From: UBA1162 sp049513695
GTDB taxonomy: Bacteria > Chloroflexota > Dehalococcoidia > GIF9 > UBA5629
DNA: 22,390 nucleotides
Assembly: GCA_049513695.1 (NCBI GenBank)
Contig: JBEKVW010000029.1
Location: 1-22,390 of the forward strand
Direction: 5' to 3'
A program made the position numbers and the translations under genes. Numbering within the stretch: position 1 is the first letter of the stretch; every line of letters starts with the position of its first letter. Positions 6,032 through 12,987 of the stretch are shown here, piece by piece. Under the pieces are notes generated by a model, which saw only the letters and a list, made by a program, of their open reading frames with translations, was not told the DNA's origin and searched no databases.

Positions 6032-9000
6032 TTATCTTAATTTTTTCTGGAGGCTTTTTGCGCCGCCGGCCCCCGCCTTCATGCTTGCGACAACACTCGG
6101 GGCCGCCTTATGACCATTGCCGTTTACCCTGTATTTTTCCACCAGCTGTTTGAAGGCCTCAGCCATCTGGGATAACACTCCGCCTGCCTCGACAACCTGC
6201 TGCACCTGACCGCTGATCTCTTTGGCCGCCTCGGACACACTTTCAGTGGCAGCGCTGTTCTGTTCGGCAACACCAGCAACCTCTTCAACCGATTTGGAAA
6301 CGTGTTTGGCCGTCACCGCCATCTCTTCGGTAGCTGCAGTATTCTCTTCCACGATGGAGCTGATGCTGTCTCCCAGCATGACCATCTCGGCGCTCATCTT
6401 ATTCAATTGCTCGGCTGCGCTGGAAATTTGCTGCACGCGGGTGCCCATTTCCTGTGAGCGCGTCAATATCTCCTCGAGAGCACCCCCGGCCATATTGGCC
6501 AGTTTATATCCGCCGTCGACTTCCTTGGTCCCCTTGGCCATGGCGGATACGGTCTCGATGACCCCATCCTGTATACCGTTGATCAGTGCCTCTATTTCCT
6601 TGGTCGATGTCGAAGCCCTCTCAGCAAGTTTCCTCACTTCATCGGCCACAACCGCAAAGCCGCGACCCTGTTCACCCGCTCTGGCCGCTTCAACTGCAGC
6701 ATTGAGCGCCAGCAAATTGGTCTGGTCGGCTATATCATCGATGGCCGAAACTATCTTGCCTATTTCCTTGGAACGGCTGCCCAGCCCGTTGATCTTCTCC
6801 GACACCTGGTCCATGGTCAACTTGATTTTCGCCATGCCCTTAACCATGTTCTGTGACATCTCGGCGCCTTTGGCTGCAGAATCGGCGGTAGCCTTGGCGC
6901 CGTCCGTGGCCCGCTGGGCATTGGAAGTTATCTCCTTTATGGCCTCCGATACCTGGTTGACCACCTGGACGTTTTTCTCAATCATACGGGCCTGTTGCTG
7001 GGCGCCCTTGGCGATCTGCTCGATGGCTTGAGATAGCTGACCGACTGCTCTCAATGACTCTTGCATGGAGTTCGCCTGGTCGGAAGCGCCCTGCGCCACC
7101 TGCTGGCTGGACCTGGCGATATGCTGCGTCAACTGCCCGGCTTGCTCGGCAACACCGGTCAACCGGCTGCTGGAATTATCGAGCTGTTGAGAAACCTTTT
7201 TCAGCTCCATAACTATGTTGATCTGGTTATCGAGGGCATCATTCAAAGCATCTTTGAATTTTCCCAGCTCCCCTTTATACTCGCCAACCACTTTGGTGGT
7301 CAGGTCATATTCAGCCTCCCTATATAGTACGCTGGACGATTCCGCCAGAGGGAGGGTGATGGAATCCAGTGTACTATTGAACCCCAGCAGTATCTCCCTG
7401 TAGACGCCCTCGCATCTTTCGGTGTTGGCGCGCTGGTCAAGCCTGCCTTCCCTGGCAGCCTCGATTATCATAAGCATCTCTTCCACCAGGGCATCGAAGG
7501 CGGTAACGCACTGGTTTAGGTTATTTATAATCGTCTTAAACTCACCACTATAGGCCTCATCGATGTGATTTTGCTTGATACCCCTGGCAATATTGTCTAT
7601 ATAGATGGCGGCCAGGCGCAGCGGACGTATAAGCGCATCTAGTGTATCGTTAATCCCTGTAACGATCCTGGCGTAGTCACCGCTGAATTTGCTGACATCT
7701 CCCCTCTCATCCAGGTTCCCCTCGACAGCGGCTCCCGTTATTTTCTCCACCGTAGAGCTCAGTTCCCGGAGGTTCTGCACGACCTGAATGAACGATTTGC
7801 TCAGCGCATCATTCTCCGACTTAGGTTCTATTTGAACGCTGAGATCACCTACCGCCAATTTATCCGCCGAAGCGGCCATCTCCTTCATGTAGGCAATCAC
7901 CTGTGAGAATGCCCGAACTACTTTCCCGACTTCATCTTTGGTTTTTACCTTTACTTCCTGGCTGATATCACCCGCGGCAACGGCCATGGCGATGGGCACT
8001 AGGGAGAGCAGCGGTTTGGCGATCAGGGTGCTGACCAGGAAGGCCACCGCCCCCACCACCACAGCCACTATGGCCAGCGCTATCAACGACATTCTTAGCA
8101 ATGAGTCGGTTGTGGCATTGACCTCGGCCACGCTTATCTCCGATATGGTGGTCCACCTGAGGCTGCGATAGCTAAAAGGAGAGTAGGCGGAGATTACCTT
8201 ATTGCCTGAGTAGCTTATAATGGAGGCAACGCCCTCCTTCCCGGCAATCCCATTCCTGACCGACTCCGTATCGATTAATTTATTGTTCGCAAATGAATTG
8301 GAAACGGTGTTCGCCGGGTCCAGACGTGAATCGGACCTCATCTTCTTATCGTCGCCGACAATGTAAGTCTCGCCGGTTTTACCCATGCCGGTGGAGTTCT
8401 GCGTGATGGCATTGATCTGCTGATAGGGTATCTCAATCATGAATATCCCAACCAGCTTCCCGTCCTTATCTTTAATTGCGGAGCCGACAAAGCCGCACGG
8501 CTGGTTATCGGCCGGCCCGTAGGGGGCGAAATCGGAGATGCCCGTGGACGTGTAACTGCTTAGCATACAATCGCCGGCCGGGCTGCTTTTCAAGTTACCT
8601 TCCAGCAAGTTCTTGCCCAGCTCGGAGGATTTAGTCGTTTTATAAACGACATCGCCGAAGCTGCTGACCAGCAAAATATCCTGGTAACCTTGGGCCTCTT
8701 TCAAGGCGGCAATCCCTTTGCCGTACTTCGAATCTGCAGCCGACCAATTAGCGCCCAGCGTTTTTCCGTCCGCGGTATAAGCATCTTCATAGGCGACAAC
8801 GGCATCGGATATCAGGCCTTCCGCAGAAACAAGGGCAACCTGTTGTGACAGCGAATCGAAAAAGGCAATCAGGCGTTGATTGGTAAGCTTATTAGCAACC
8901 TGCAATTTCTCCACCGCGGCACTCTTCATGCTGTCGCCGGATATAAAATAGCTGATGGCTCCGATGGTCATGGCCGGGATAATGCCGACCAGCAAGGCAA

Positions 9001-9076
9001 AAACTATCAGCTTGCCCTTCAGGGAGTGGAAAAAGAACTTAAATATAGACCTTATTACCGAGTTGAGTTTCTTCAT
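6032..9076 (-). CDS. Methyl-accepting chemotaxis protein with dCache sensor and multiple HAMP repeats
   Basis: This is a 1014-residue inner-membrane chemoreceptor. A basic N-terminus precedes TM1 (about 22-44). An extracytoplasmic domain of about 280 residues (45-325) has dCache-like features, including the GKLVGIFMIEIPYQQIN strand. TM2 spans about 328-352. HAMP-like units follow at about 353-403, 400-447, 445-485, 490-531, 537-574 and 585-617, each with a G-D/N-L/I-x core. The signalling coiled coil runs about 625-985, with hairpin tip DDIADQTNLLALNAAVEAAR (780-799) and GRGFAVVADEVRKLAERA after it. Such proteins control a CheA kinase through CheW. No CheR-docking pentapeptide ends the protein, and no che, pil or fli genes are nearby, so the output is unknown (motility, pili or transcription). 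AGGGGAG precedes the ATG by 4 nt. The upstream region is strongly structured. Confidence 0.93.
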   Translation of the reverse strand: MKKLNSVIRSIFKFFFHSLKGKLIVFALLVGIIPAMTIGAISYFISGDSMKSAAVEKLQVANKLTNQRLIAFFDSLSQQVALVSAEGLISDAVVAYEDAYTADGKTLGANWSAADSKYGKGIAALKEAQGYQDILLVSSFGDVVYKTTKSSELGKNLLEGNLKSSPAGDCMLSSYTSTGISDFAPYGPADNQPCGFVGSAIKDKDGKLVGIFMIEIPYQQINAITQNSTGMGKTGETYIVGDDKKMRSDSRLDPANTVSNSFANNKLIDTESVRNGIAGKEGVASIISYSGNKVISAYSPFSYRSLRWTTISEISVAEVNATTDSLLRMSLIALAIVAVVVGAVAFLVSTLIAKPLLSLVPIAMAVAAGDISQEVKVKTKDEVGKVVRAFSQVIAYMKEMAASADKLAVGDLSVQIEPKSENDALSKSFIQVVQNLRELSSTVEKITGAAVEGNLDERGDVSKFSGDYARIVTGINDTLDALIRPLRLAAIYIDNIARGIKQNHIDEAYSGEFKTIINNLNQCVTAFDALVEEMLMIIEAAREGRLDQRANTERCEGVYREILLGFNSTLDSITLPLAESSSVLYREAEYDLTTKVVGEYKGELGKFKDALNDALDNQINIVMELKKVSQQLDNSSSRLTGVAEQAGQLTQHIARSSQQVAQGASDQANSMQESLRAVGQLSQAIEQIAKGAQQQARMIEKNVQVVNQVSEAIKEITSNAQRATDGAKATADSAAKGAEMSQNMVKGMAKIKLTMDQVSEKINGLGSRSKEIGKIVSAIDDIADQTNLLALNAAVEAARAGEQGRGFAVVADEVRKLAERASTSTKEIEALINGIQDGVIETVSAMAKGTKEVDGGYKLANMAGGALEEILTRSQEMGTRVQQISSAAEQLNKMSAEMVMLGDSISSIVEENTAATEEMAVTAKHVSKSVEEVAGVAEQNSAATESVSEAAKEISGQVQQVVEAGGVLSQMAEAFKQLVEKYRVNGNGHKAAPSVVASMKAGAGGAKSLQKKLR

Positions 9077-9133
9077 ATCGCTCCCCTTTGGCCATCCTTA
9101 GATCCGACAACCTGCGAGTTTTCGGCGCGCAGA

Positions 9134-9158
9134 ACTGCAGCCTATCACAGGCTGCAGT
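9134..9158. repeat. Perfect 10-bp inverted repeat with 5-nt loop
   Basis: ACTGCAGCCT-ATCAC-AGGCTGCAGT is a perfect stem-loop nested inside the larger 9114-9180 inverted repeat. No T tract follows on either strand, so it is not a standard terminator. It could be the apex of an RNA structure in the chemoreceptor leader or a protein-binding palindrome. Confidence 0.8.
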
Positions 9159-9362
9159 CTCAAAATCTGGAAAACTCCGCCATTGCCCTTCAATCGCCCT
9201 CTATTGTGGCAATCCCAGCCAACCCGGAAAAGTAACGCAGGTATAAACTTCGCGAGCCAAAAGGCTATTAATCGTAGTTGGCATAAAGCGGTTTGCCGAT
9301 GAAGACCCGCCCATCCATGTGATCGGTCCGCAGTGGTCGGCTGATGTCCGTAAGCTCCATTG

Positions 9363-9371
9363 TGATATAAT
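9363..9371 (+). promoter_or_regulatory. Extended -10 of the gatCA promoter
   Basis: TGA-TATAAT (TATAAT at 9366-9371) lies 50 bp before the gatC ATG. No good -35 is visible at 16-18 bp, which is common when the TGN extension is present. The predicted start is near 9378. Confidence 0.6.
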
Positions 9372-9421
9372 ATGCAAGCTATTTTGAATATAAAGGCAGA
9401 TATAAAGCCGGGGTTAAAGAT

Positions 9422-9709
9422 ATGGATTTAAGCGCAGACGAAGTCAGACATATAGCCTTGCTGGCCAGGCTGGGCATCAGCGATGATGAAGTCGAGAAGT
9501 TCAGAAGTCAGCTCTCACATATTATGGAGAATTTCGAGATACTGAAGCAGGTTGATACTACCGATCTGCCACCCACCTCCCAGTCCATAAACCTGGAAAA
9601 CATATACCGGCCGGATGAACCCGCCCCTTCCCTGCTTCCGTCCGATGTGCTGGCCAACGCCCCGGGAAAGGAAGAAGGTTCATTCAAAGTCAACGCCGTA
9701 CTGGAATAG
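9422..9709 (+). CDS. gatC: Asp-tRNA(Asn)/Glu-tRNA(Gln) amidotransferase subunit C
   Basis: GatC is the small subunit that wraps around GatA and GatB and stabilises the amidotransferase that converts Glu-tRNA(Gln) and Asp-tRNA(Asn) to the correct amide forms. The 95 residues are typical: the N-terminal helices LSADEVRHIALLARLGISDDE and FRSQLSHIMENFEILKQVDT, then the extended TDLPPTSQSINLENIYRPDEP arm and the C-terminal KEEGSFKVNAVLE. The ATG has only a weak GGGG upstream. It lies 3 bp before gatA, so the two are one operon. Confidence 0.95.
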   Translation: MDLSADEVRHIALLARLGISDDEVEKFRSQLSHIMENFEILKQVDTTDLPPTSQSINLENIYRPDEPAPSLLPSDVLANAPGKEEGSFKVNAVLE

Positions 9710-9712
9710 CAC

Positions 9713-11176
9713 ATGAGCGACCTGCATAAGATTACCATCCATGAGGCGCATAAGCTCCTCAAAGAAAAAAAGGTCTCTTCCGTCGAACTGACGGAGGCCG
9801 TCCTGGAGCACCTGCACAAGGTCGAGGGCAAGGTCCGCGCCTGTGTCACCATCACCGACGAGAAGGCGGTGGAGTATGCTAAAGCCGCCGACCGGGTCAT
9901 TGCCGGCGGCGACATCAAGCCCCTGACCGGTGTGCCGGCATTGATCAAGGACGTCATATGCACCAAGGGCATCCGTACCACCTGCTCCTCCAAGATGCTG
10001 GAAAACTTCGTGCCGCCCTATGACGCCAACGTCATTGAAAAACTGAAGGCGGACGGATATGTGATAGTCGGGAAGACGAATATGGACGAGTTCGCCATGG
10101 GATCCTCAACCGAGAACTCAGCCTTTTTCGTTACACATAACCCCTGGAACCTGGATTGTGTGCCGGGAGGCAGCAGCGGCGGCTCGGCTGCCGGCACGGC
10201 CAGCGACGAGGCCATATATTCCCTCGGTTCGGACACCGGCGGCAGCATACGCCAGCCTGCCGGGTTGTGCGGCGTTGTCGGCCTCAAGCCGACCTATGGA
10301 AGGGTCAGCCGCTATGGGCTGGTGGCATTCGCCAGTTCGCTCGACCAGATAGGCCCCATCACCAAGGATGTAACCGACAGCGCACTAATCATGAATACGA
10401 TCGCGGGCCATGACAAAAGGGACTCCACCACCGTACCTTACGAAGTCCCTGACTACACCAAAGCTCTTAAAGCGGATATCAAGAACGTCCGCATCGGCAT
10501 TCCGCGCGAATATTTTGTCGAGGGGATGCAGCCGGCGGTGCGTAAGGCAATCGAGGCAGCCATAAAAAAGCTGGAGGAGCTCGGGGCTAAAGTCGACCGC
10601 AATGTATCACTGCCCTATACGGAGTATGCCCTGGCGGCCTACTACATCCTGGCCCCCTCCGAAGCTTCAGCCAACCTGGCGCGCTACGACGGTGTGAAAT
10701 ACGGTTTTTCCTACCGCGATACCACCAATATGTGGGAGGCCATGGAAAAGACCAAGCAATATGGCTTCGGCGCTGAGGTGAAGAGAAGGATTATGCTCGG
10801 CACCTACGCCCTCTCCGCCGGGTACTACGACGCATATTATTTAAAGGCGCAAAAAGTGCGCACTCTCATCAAGCGGGACTTCGAGAAAGCTTTCGGGCAG
10901 TACGATGTACTGGTCACGCCCGTATCCCCGACCACAGCCTTTAAAATAGGCGAGAAGGTCGACGACCCGGTGCAGATGTATCTGAGCGATGTATGCACCC
11001 TGCCCATCAATATAGCGGGCGTGCCGGCCATCTCCATCCCGGCAGGCTTCGTGGACGGCCTGCCGGTAGGTATGCAGATCATCGGCAAGCACTTTTCAGA
11101 AGAGATGCTGCTGCGCGTGGCCTATGCCTATGAGCAGGCAACTCCCTGGCATACCAAAAAGCCTTCCATAGCTTAA
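9713..11176 (+). CDS. gatA: Asp-tRNA(Asn)/Glu-tRNA(Gln) amidotransferase subunit A
   Basis: GatA is the glutaminase subunit: it releases ammonia from glutamine and channels it to GatB, which amidates the misacylated tRNA. It has 487 residues, normal length. The amidase-signature Ser-cisSer-Lys triad is present: Lys79 (LIKDV), Ser154 (GGSSGGS, 152-158) and Ser178 (DTGGSIRQPA), spaced as in well-studied GatA proteins. LKPTYGRVSRYGLVAFASSLDQ (191-212) is also typical. The ATG follows the gatC stop by 3 bp. gatB, often the next gene, is absent: the following gene is an Lrp-type regulator, so gatB must lie elsewhere if the complex is complete. The gene implies tRNA-dependent Gln and/or Asn formation. 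Confidence 0.97.
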   Translation: MSDLHKITIHEAHKLLKEKKVSSVELTEAVLEHLHKVEGKVRACVTITDEKAVEYAKAADRVIAGGDIKPLTGVPALIKDVICTKGIRTTCSSKMLENFVPPYDANVIEKLKADGYVIVGKTNMDEFAMGSSTENSAFFVTHNPWNLDCVPGGSSGGSAAGTASDEAIYSLGSDTGGSIRQPAGLCGVVGLKPTYGRVSRYGLVAFASSLDQIGPITKDVTDSALIMNTIAGHDKRDSTTVPYEVPDYTKALKADIKNVRIGIPREYFVEGMQPAVRKAIEAAIKKLEELGAKVDRNVSLPYTEYALAAYYILAPSEASANLARYDGVKYGFSYRDTTNMWEAMEKTKQYGFGAEVKRRIMLGTYALSAGYYDAYYLKAQKVRTLIKRDFEKAFGQYDVLVTPVSPTTAFKIGEKVDDPVQMYLSDVCTLPINIAGVPAISIPAGFVDGLPVGMQIIGKHFSEEMLLRVAYAYEQATPWHTKKPSIA

Positions 11177-11192
11177 CCGTCAATCCCGGCAA

Positions 11193-11206
11193 TTTACCGC
11201 GGTAAA
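11193..11206. promoter_or_regulatory. 14-bp perfect palindrome, candidate operator 1
   Basis: TTTACCGCGGTAAA is perfectly symmetric. Its TTACC-GC-GGTAA core matches the second palindrome at 11246-11258. Its centre lies about 48 bp upstream of the predicted start of the Lrp-type gene, just outside the -35 region. Confidence 0.6.
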
Positions 11207-11232
11207 GGGAAAACGATTTACTTTATATATTT

Positions 11233-11241
11233 TGTTATAAT
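11233..11241 (+). promoter_or_regulatory. Extended -10 of the Lrp-type regulator gene
   Basis: TGT-TATAAT, with consensus TATAAT at 11236-11241. No clear -35 is seen at normal spacing. The predicted start near 11248 falls within the second palindrome. Confidence 0.6.
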
Positions 11242-11245
11242 TTGC

Positions 11246-11258
11246 ATTACCCGGTAAT
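11246..11258. promoter_or_regulatory. Inverted repeat over the predicted start, candidate operator 2
   Basis: ATTACC-C-GGTAAT is a perfect 6-bp inverted repeat about one central base. It shares the TTACC...GGTAA arms with the palindrome at 11193-11206; the centres are 52.5 bp apart. Binding here would cover the transcription start. Confidence 0.6.
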
Positions 11259-11279
11259 AAAGTTAGGCGAGGCGACGAT

Positions 11280-11768
11280 ATGGAGAATGAAAAATTAGTC
11301 CTTCAAACACTCGAAAAAGACGCCAGGCTCTCAGCAGCCCAGATATCCGACATGACAGGGGTCCCGGCTGCCGAGGTGCAGAAAATAATCAAAAAGGCTG
11401 AAAAAGAAGGGATCATTGTAAAATACAAGACCGTCATCAATTGGAGCAAGGTGGGCGAGGAACAGGTCTGGGCACTGGTTGAGGTGAAAGTAGTGCCGCA
11501 AAGGGATGTGGGATTCGGAGCCATTGCCGAGCGCATCTACCGCTTCCCGCAGGCCAAGTCGGTTTTCCTGGCCTCCGGAACATATGACCTGGCCATCCTG
11601 ACAGCCGGCAAGACCATGCAGGAAATCGCCTTATTTGTCTCCGAAAAGCTGGCGCCCATGGAGACTGTGCAGGGGACCATTACACATTTCATCCTGAAAA
11701 AATATAAGGAAGACGGCGTAATCCTCGAGGATGAGGGGGAACCCAGGCGCCTCGGATTAGTAGCCTAA
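11280..11768 (+). CDS. Lrp/AsnC family transcriptional regulator
   Basis: The 162-residue protein has an N-terminal winged helix-turn-helix (about 5-55: LQTLEKDARLSAAQISDMTGVPAAEVQKIIKKAEKEG in two runs, then IIVKYKTVINW). A C-terminal RAM ligand-binding domain follows (about 62-140: VWALVEVKVV, SVFLASGTYDLAILTAGKTM, TITHFILKKYKEDG). Family members form dimers and octamers that bind amino acids or related small molecules and wrap DNA at palindromic sites. It is followed 33 bp later by an aminotransferase on the same strand; this pairing suggests local control of amino-acid metabolism. Two matching palindromes bracket its own promoter, pointing to autoregulation. The ligand cannot be read from sequence. 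Confidence 0.9.
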   Translation: MENEKLVLQTLEKDARLSAAQISDMTGVPAAEVQKIIKKAEKEGIIVKYKTVINWSKVGEEQVWALVEVKVVPQRDVGFGAIAERIYRFPQAKSVFLASGTYDLAILTAGKTMQEIALFVSEKLAPMETVQGTITHFILKKYKEDGVILEDEGEPRRLGLVA

Positions 11769-11801
11769 TTTTCCCTCCCATGCTTCCGCAGGAGGTGTCA
11801 T

Positions 11802-12986
11802 TTGAAACAGACAGAAACACAGCGTAACTATCTATCGAGGAAAGCCAGGGAGATCTCACCGTCCGGAATCCGGAAATATTTCGATCTGCTTTCATCTATG
11901 GAGGGTGCTATCTCGCTGGGGGTGGGCGAACCTGATTTTGTGACACCCTGGCCCGTGAGGGAAGCCGGTATCTTCGCCATTGAAAAGGGATTCACCATGT
12001 ACACCTCCAACCGCGGCATGGGCGAATTGAGGGAAGCCCTATCCAAATACCACCAGGACTTCTACGGTATAGAGTATGACCCCCACCTGGAGATCCTGGT
12101 CACTACGGGCTGCAGCGAAGCGCTGGACCTGGCTTGCAGGGCTATCGTCGACCCGGGAGACGAGGTCATCATGACCGATCCGCACTACGTAGCTTACCCC
12201 GTATGCGTATCGCTGGCCGGCGGCATACCGGTTCCTGTCCCCACCTACGAAAAAAACAACTTCGATATCATGCCGGAAGATATCAAGAAGAAGTTGACGC
12301 CCAAGACCAAGGCCATTCTCTTAAGTTACCCTTCCAATCCAACAGGTGCGGTCATGCCCAGGGACATCCTTATGCAGATCGCCGAGCTGGCCGTCAAACA
12401 CGACCTGGTCATCATCTCCGACGAGATTTACGCCCGTCTGGTCTATGGCGAGGAGCATACCTGCATGGCGACCCTGCCGGGCATGAGGGAGCGCGTTATA
12501 TTGATCGGCGGGTTCTCAAAGACCTTTGCCATGACGGGATGGCGCGTCGGCTATGCCGCCGCCAACCCCGATTTTATCGAGGCCATGCTCAAGGTGCATC
12601 AGTATACTATGATGTGCGCTCCCATTATGGGACAGATCGCCGCCATCGAAGCGCTCAAGGAAAGCAACAACCAGGAAGTCGAAGATATGCTGGCCGAGTA
12701 TGACCGGCGCAGGCGCGTGATGGTCAAAGGGTTCAGGGACCTGGGGCTTTCCTGCTTCGAACCGAAGGGCGCATTCTATACCTTCCCATCCATCCAATCG
12801 ACGGGCATGACCTCTGAGGAATTCGCTGAGGGATTACTCAAAGAGGAGAAGGTGGCTGTGGTGCCCGGGTCAGTTTTCGGCAAATCCGGGGAAGGCTATA
12901 TCCGCTGTTGCTACGCTACTTCCCTGCCGGAGATAGAGGAAGCGATAAAACGCATGGGGAGATTCATCTCCAAACACCGCAAATAG
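11802..12986 (+). CDS. Class I/II pyridoxal-phosphate-dependent aminotransferase
   Basis: A 394-residue fold-type I aminotransferase. Family positions seen: LGVGEPDF (39-46), the YTSNRGMGELREAL segment, YPSNPTG (176-182; Asn179), ISDEIYARLVYG (205-216; Asp207 pairs with the pyridine nitrogen, Tyr210), the Schiff-base lysine Lys240 in GGFSKTFAMTGWRVGY, and Arg368 (GYIRCCYA) for the substrate carboxylate. It resembles the aspartate/aromatic/alanine aminotransferase group; the amino donor cannot be fixed by eye. The start is TTG at 11802, chosen because AGGAGGTG lies 4 nt upstream and no ATG is near. It sits behind the Lrp-type regulator, its probable controller. Its stop is only one base from the stop of the convergent phosphatase gene. 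Confidence 0.92.
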   Translation: MKQTETQRNYLSRKAREISPSGIRKYFDLLSSMEGAISLGVGEPDFVTPWPVREAGIFAIEKGFTMYTSNRGMGELREALSKYHQDFYGIEYDPHLEILVTTGCSEALDLACRAIVDPGDEVIMTDPHYVAYPVCVSLAGGIPVPVPTYEKNNFDIMPEDIKKKLTPKTKAILLSYPSNPTGAVMPRDILMQIAELAVKHDLVIISDEIYARLVYGEEHTCMATLPGMRERVILIGGFSKTFAMTGWRVGYAAANPDFIEAMLKVHQYTMMCAPIMGQIAAIEALKESNNQEVEDMLAEYDRRRRVMVKGFRDLGLSCFEPKGAFYTFPSIQSTGMTSEEFAEGLLKEEKVAVVPGSVFGKSGEGYIRCCYATSLPEIEEAIKRMGRFISKHRK

Positions 12987-12987
12987 C

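Larger units (their letters stand above)
9077..9421. other. Noncoding divergent intergenic region rich in inverted repeats
   Basis: This 345-bp gap between the chemoreceptor start (minus) and gatC start (plus) has no credible gene; open frames crossing it lack a ribosome site and family resemblance. Four sets of complementary segments fill 9114-9282. A: GCGAGTTTTC 9114-9123 with GAAAACTC-C-GC 9170-9180, one bulged base. B, inside A: ACTGCAGCCT 9134-9143 with AGGCTGCAGT 9149-9158, loop ATCAC. C: ATTGCC 9182-9187 with GGCAAT 9208-9213, plus inner CAAT/ATTG. D: GCCAAC 9218-9223 with GTTGGC 9277-9282, enclosing AGCC-AAAA-GGCT 9255-9266. The remainder, 9283-9421, carries the gatC -10 and no other structure I can see. 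Confidence 0.7.

Noticed and set aside
6222..7031. Plus-strand open frame of 269 codons inside the chemoreceptor gene.
   Set aside because: Serine/alanine-rich antisense of the coiled-coil signalling domain; low-complexity composition explains the open frame.
9208..9223. Possible sigma-54 promoter on the minus strand (TTGGC...TTGC) before the chemoreceptor.
   Set aside because: The GG and GC elements are two bases closer than the -24/-12 spacing requires.
8876..9235. Plus-strand open frame spanning the chemoreceptor 5' end and the intergenic region.
   Set aside because: Mostly antisense to the chemoreceptor, no ribosome site, no recognisable motif, and it runs through the structured repeats.
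9207..9300. Blocks resembling a c-di-GMP-I (GEMM) riboswitch on the minus strand upstream of the chemoreceptor: GGCAAACC, then AGCC-UUUU-GGCU, then CCGGGUUGGC.
   Set aside because: Order and position are suggestive, but the diagnostic ACGCAAAGCC core and the GNRA-capped helix are missing, and the GCCAAC/GTTGGC pairing gives a different fold. A cmsearch with RF01051 would decide.
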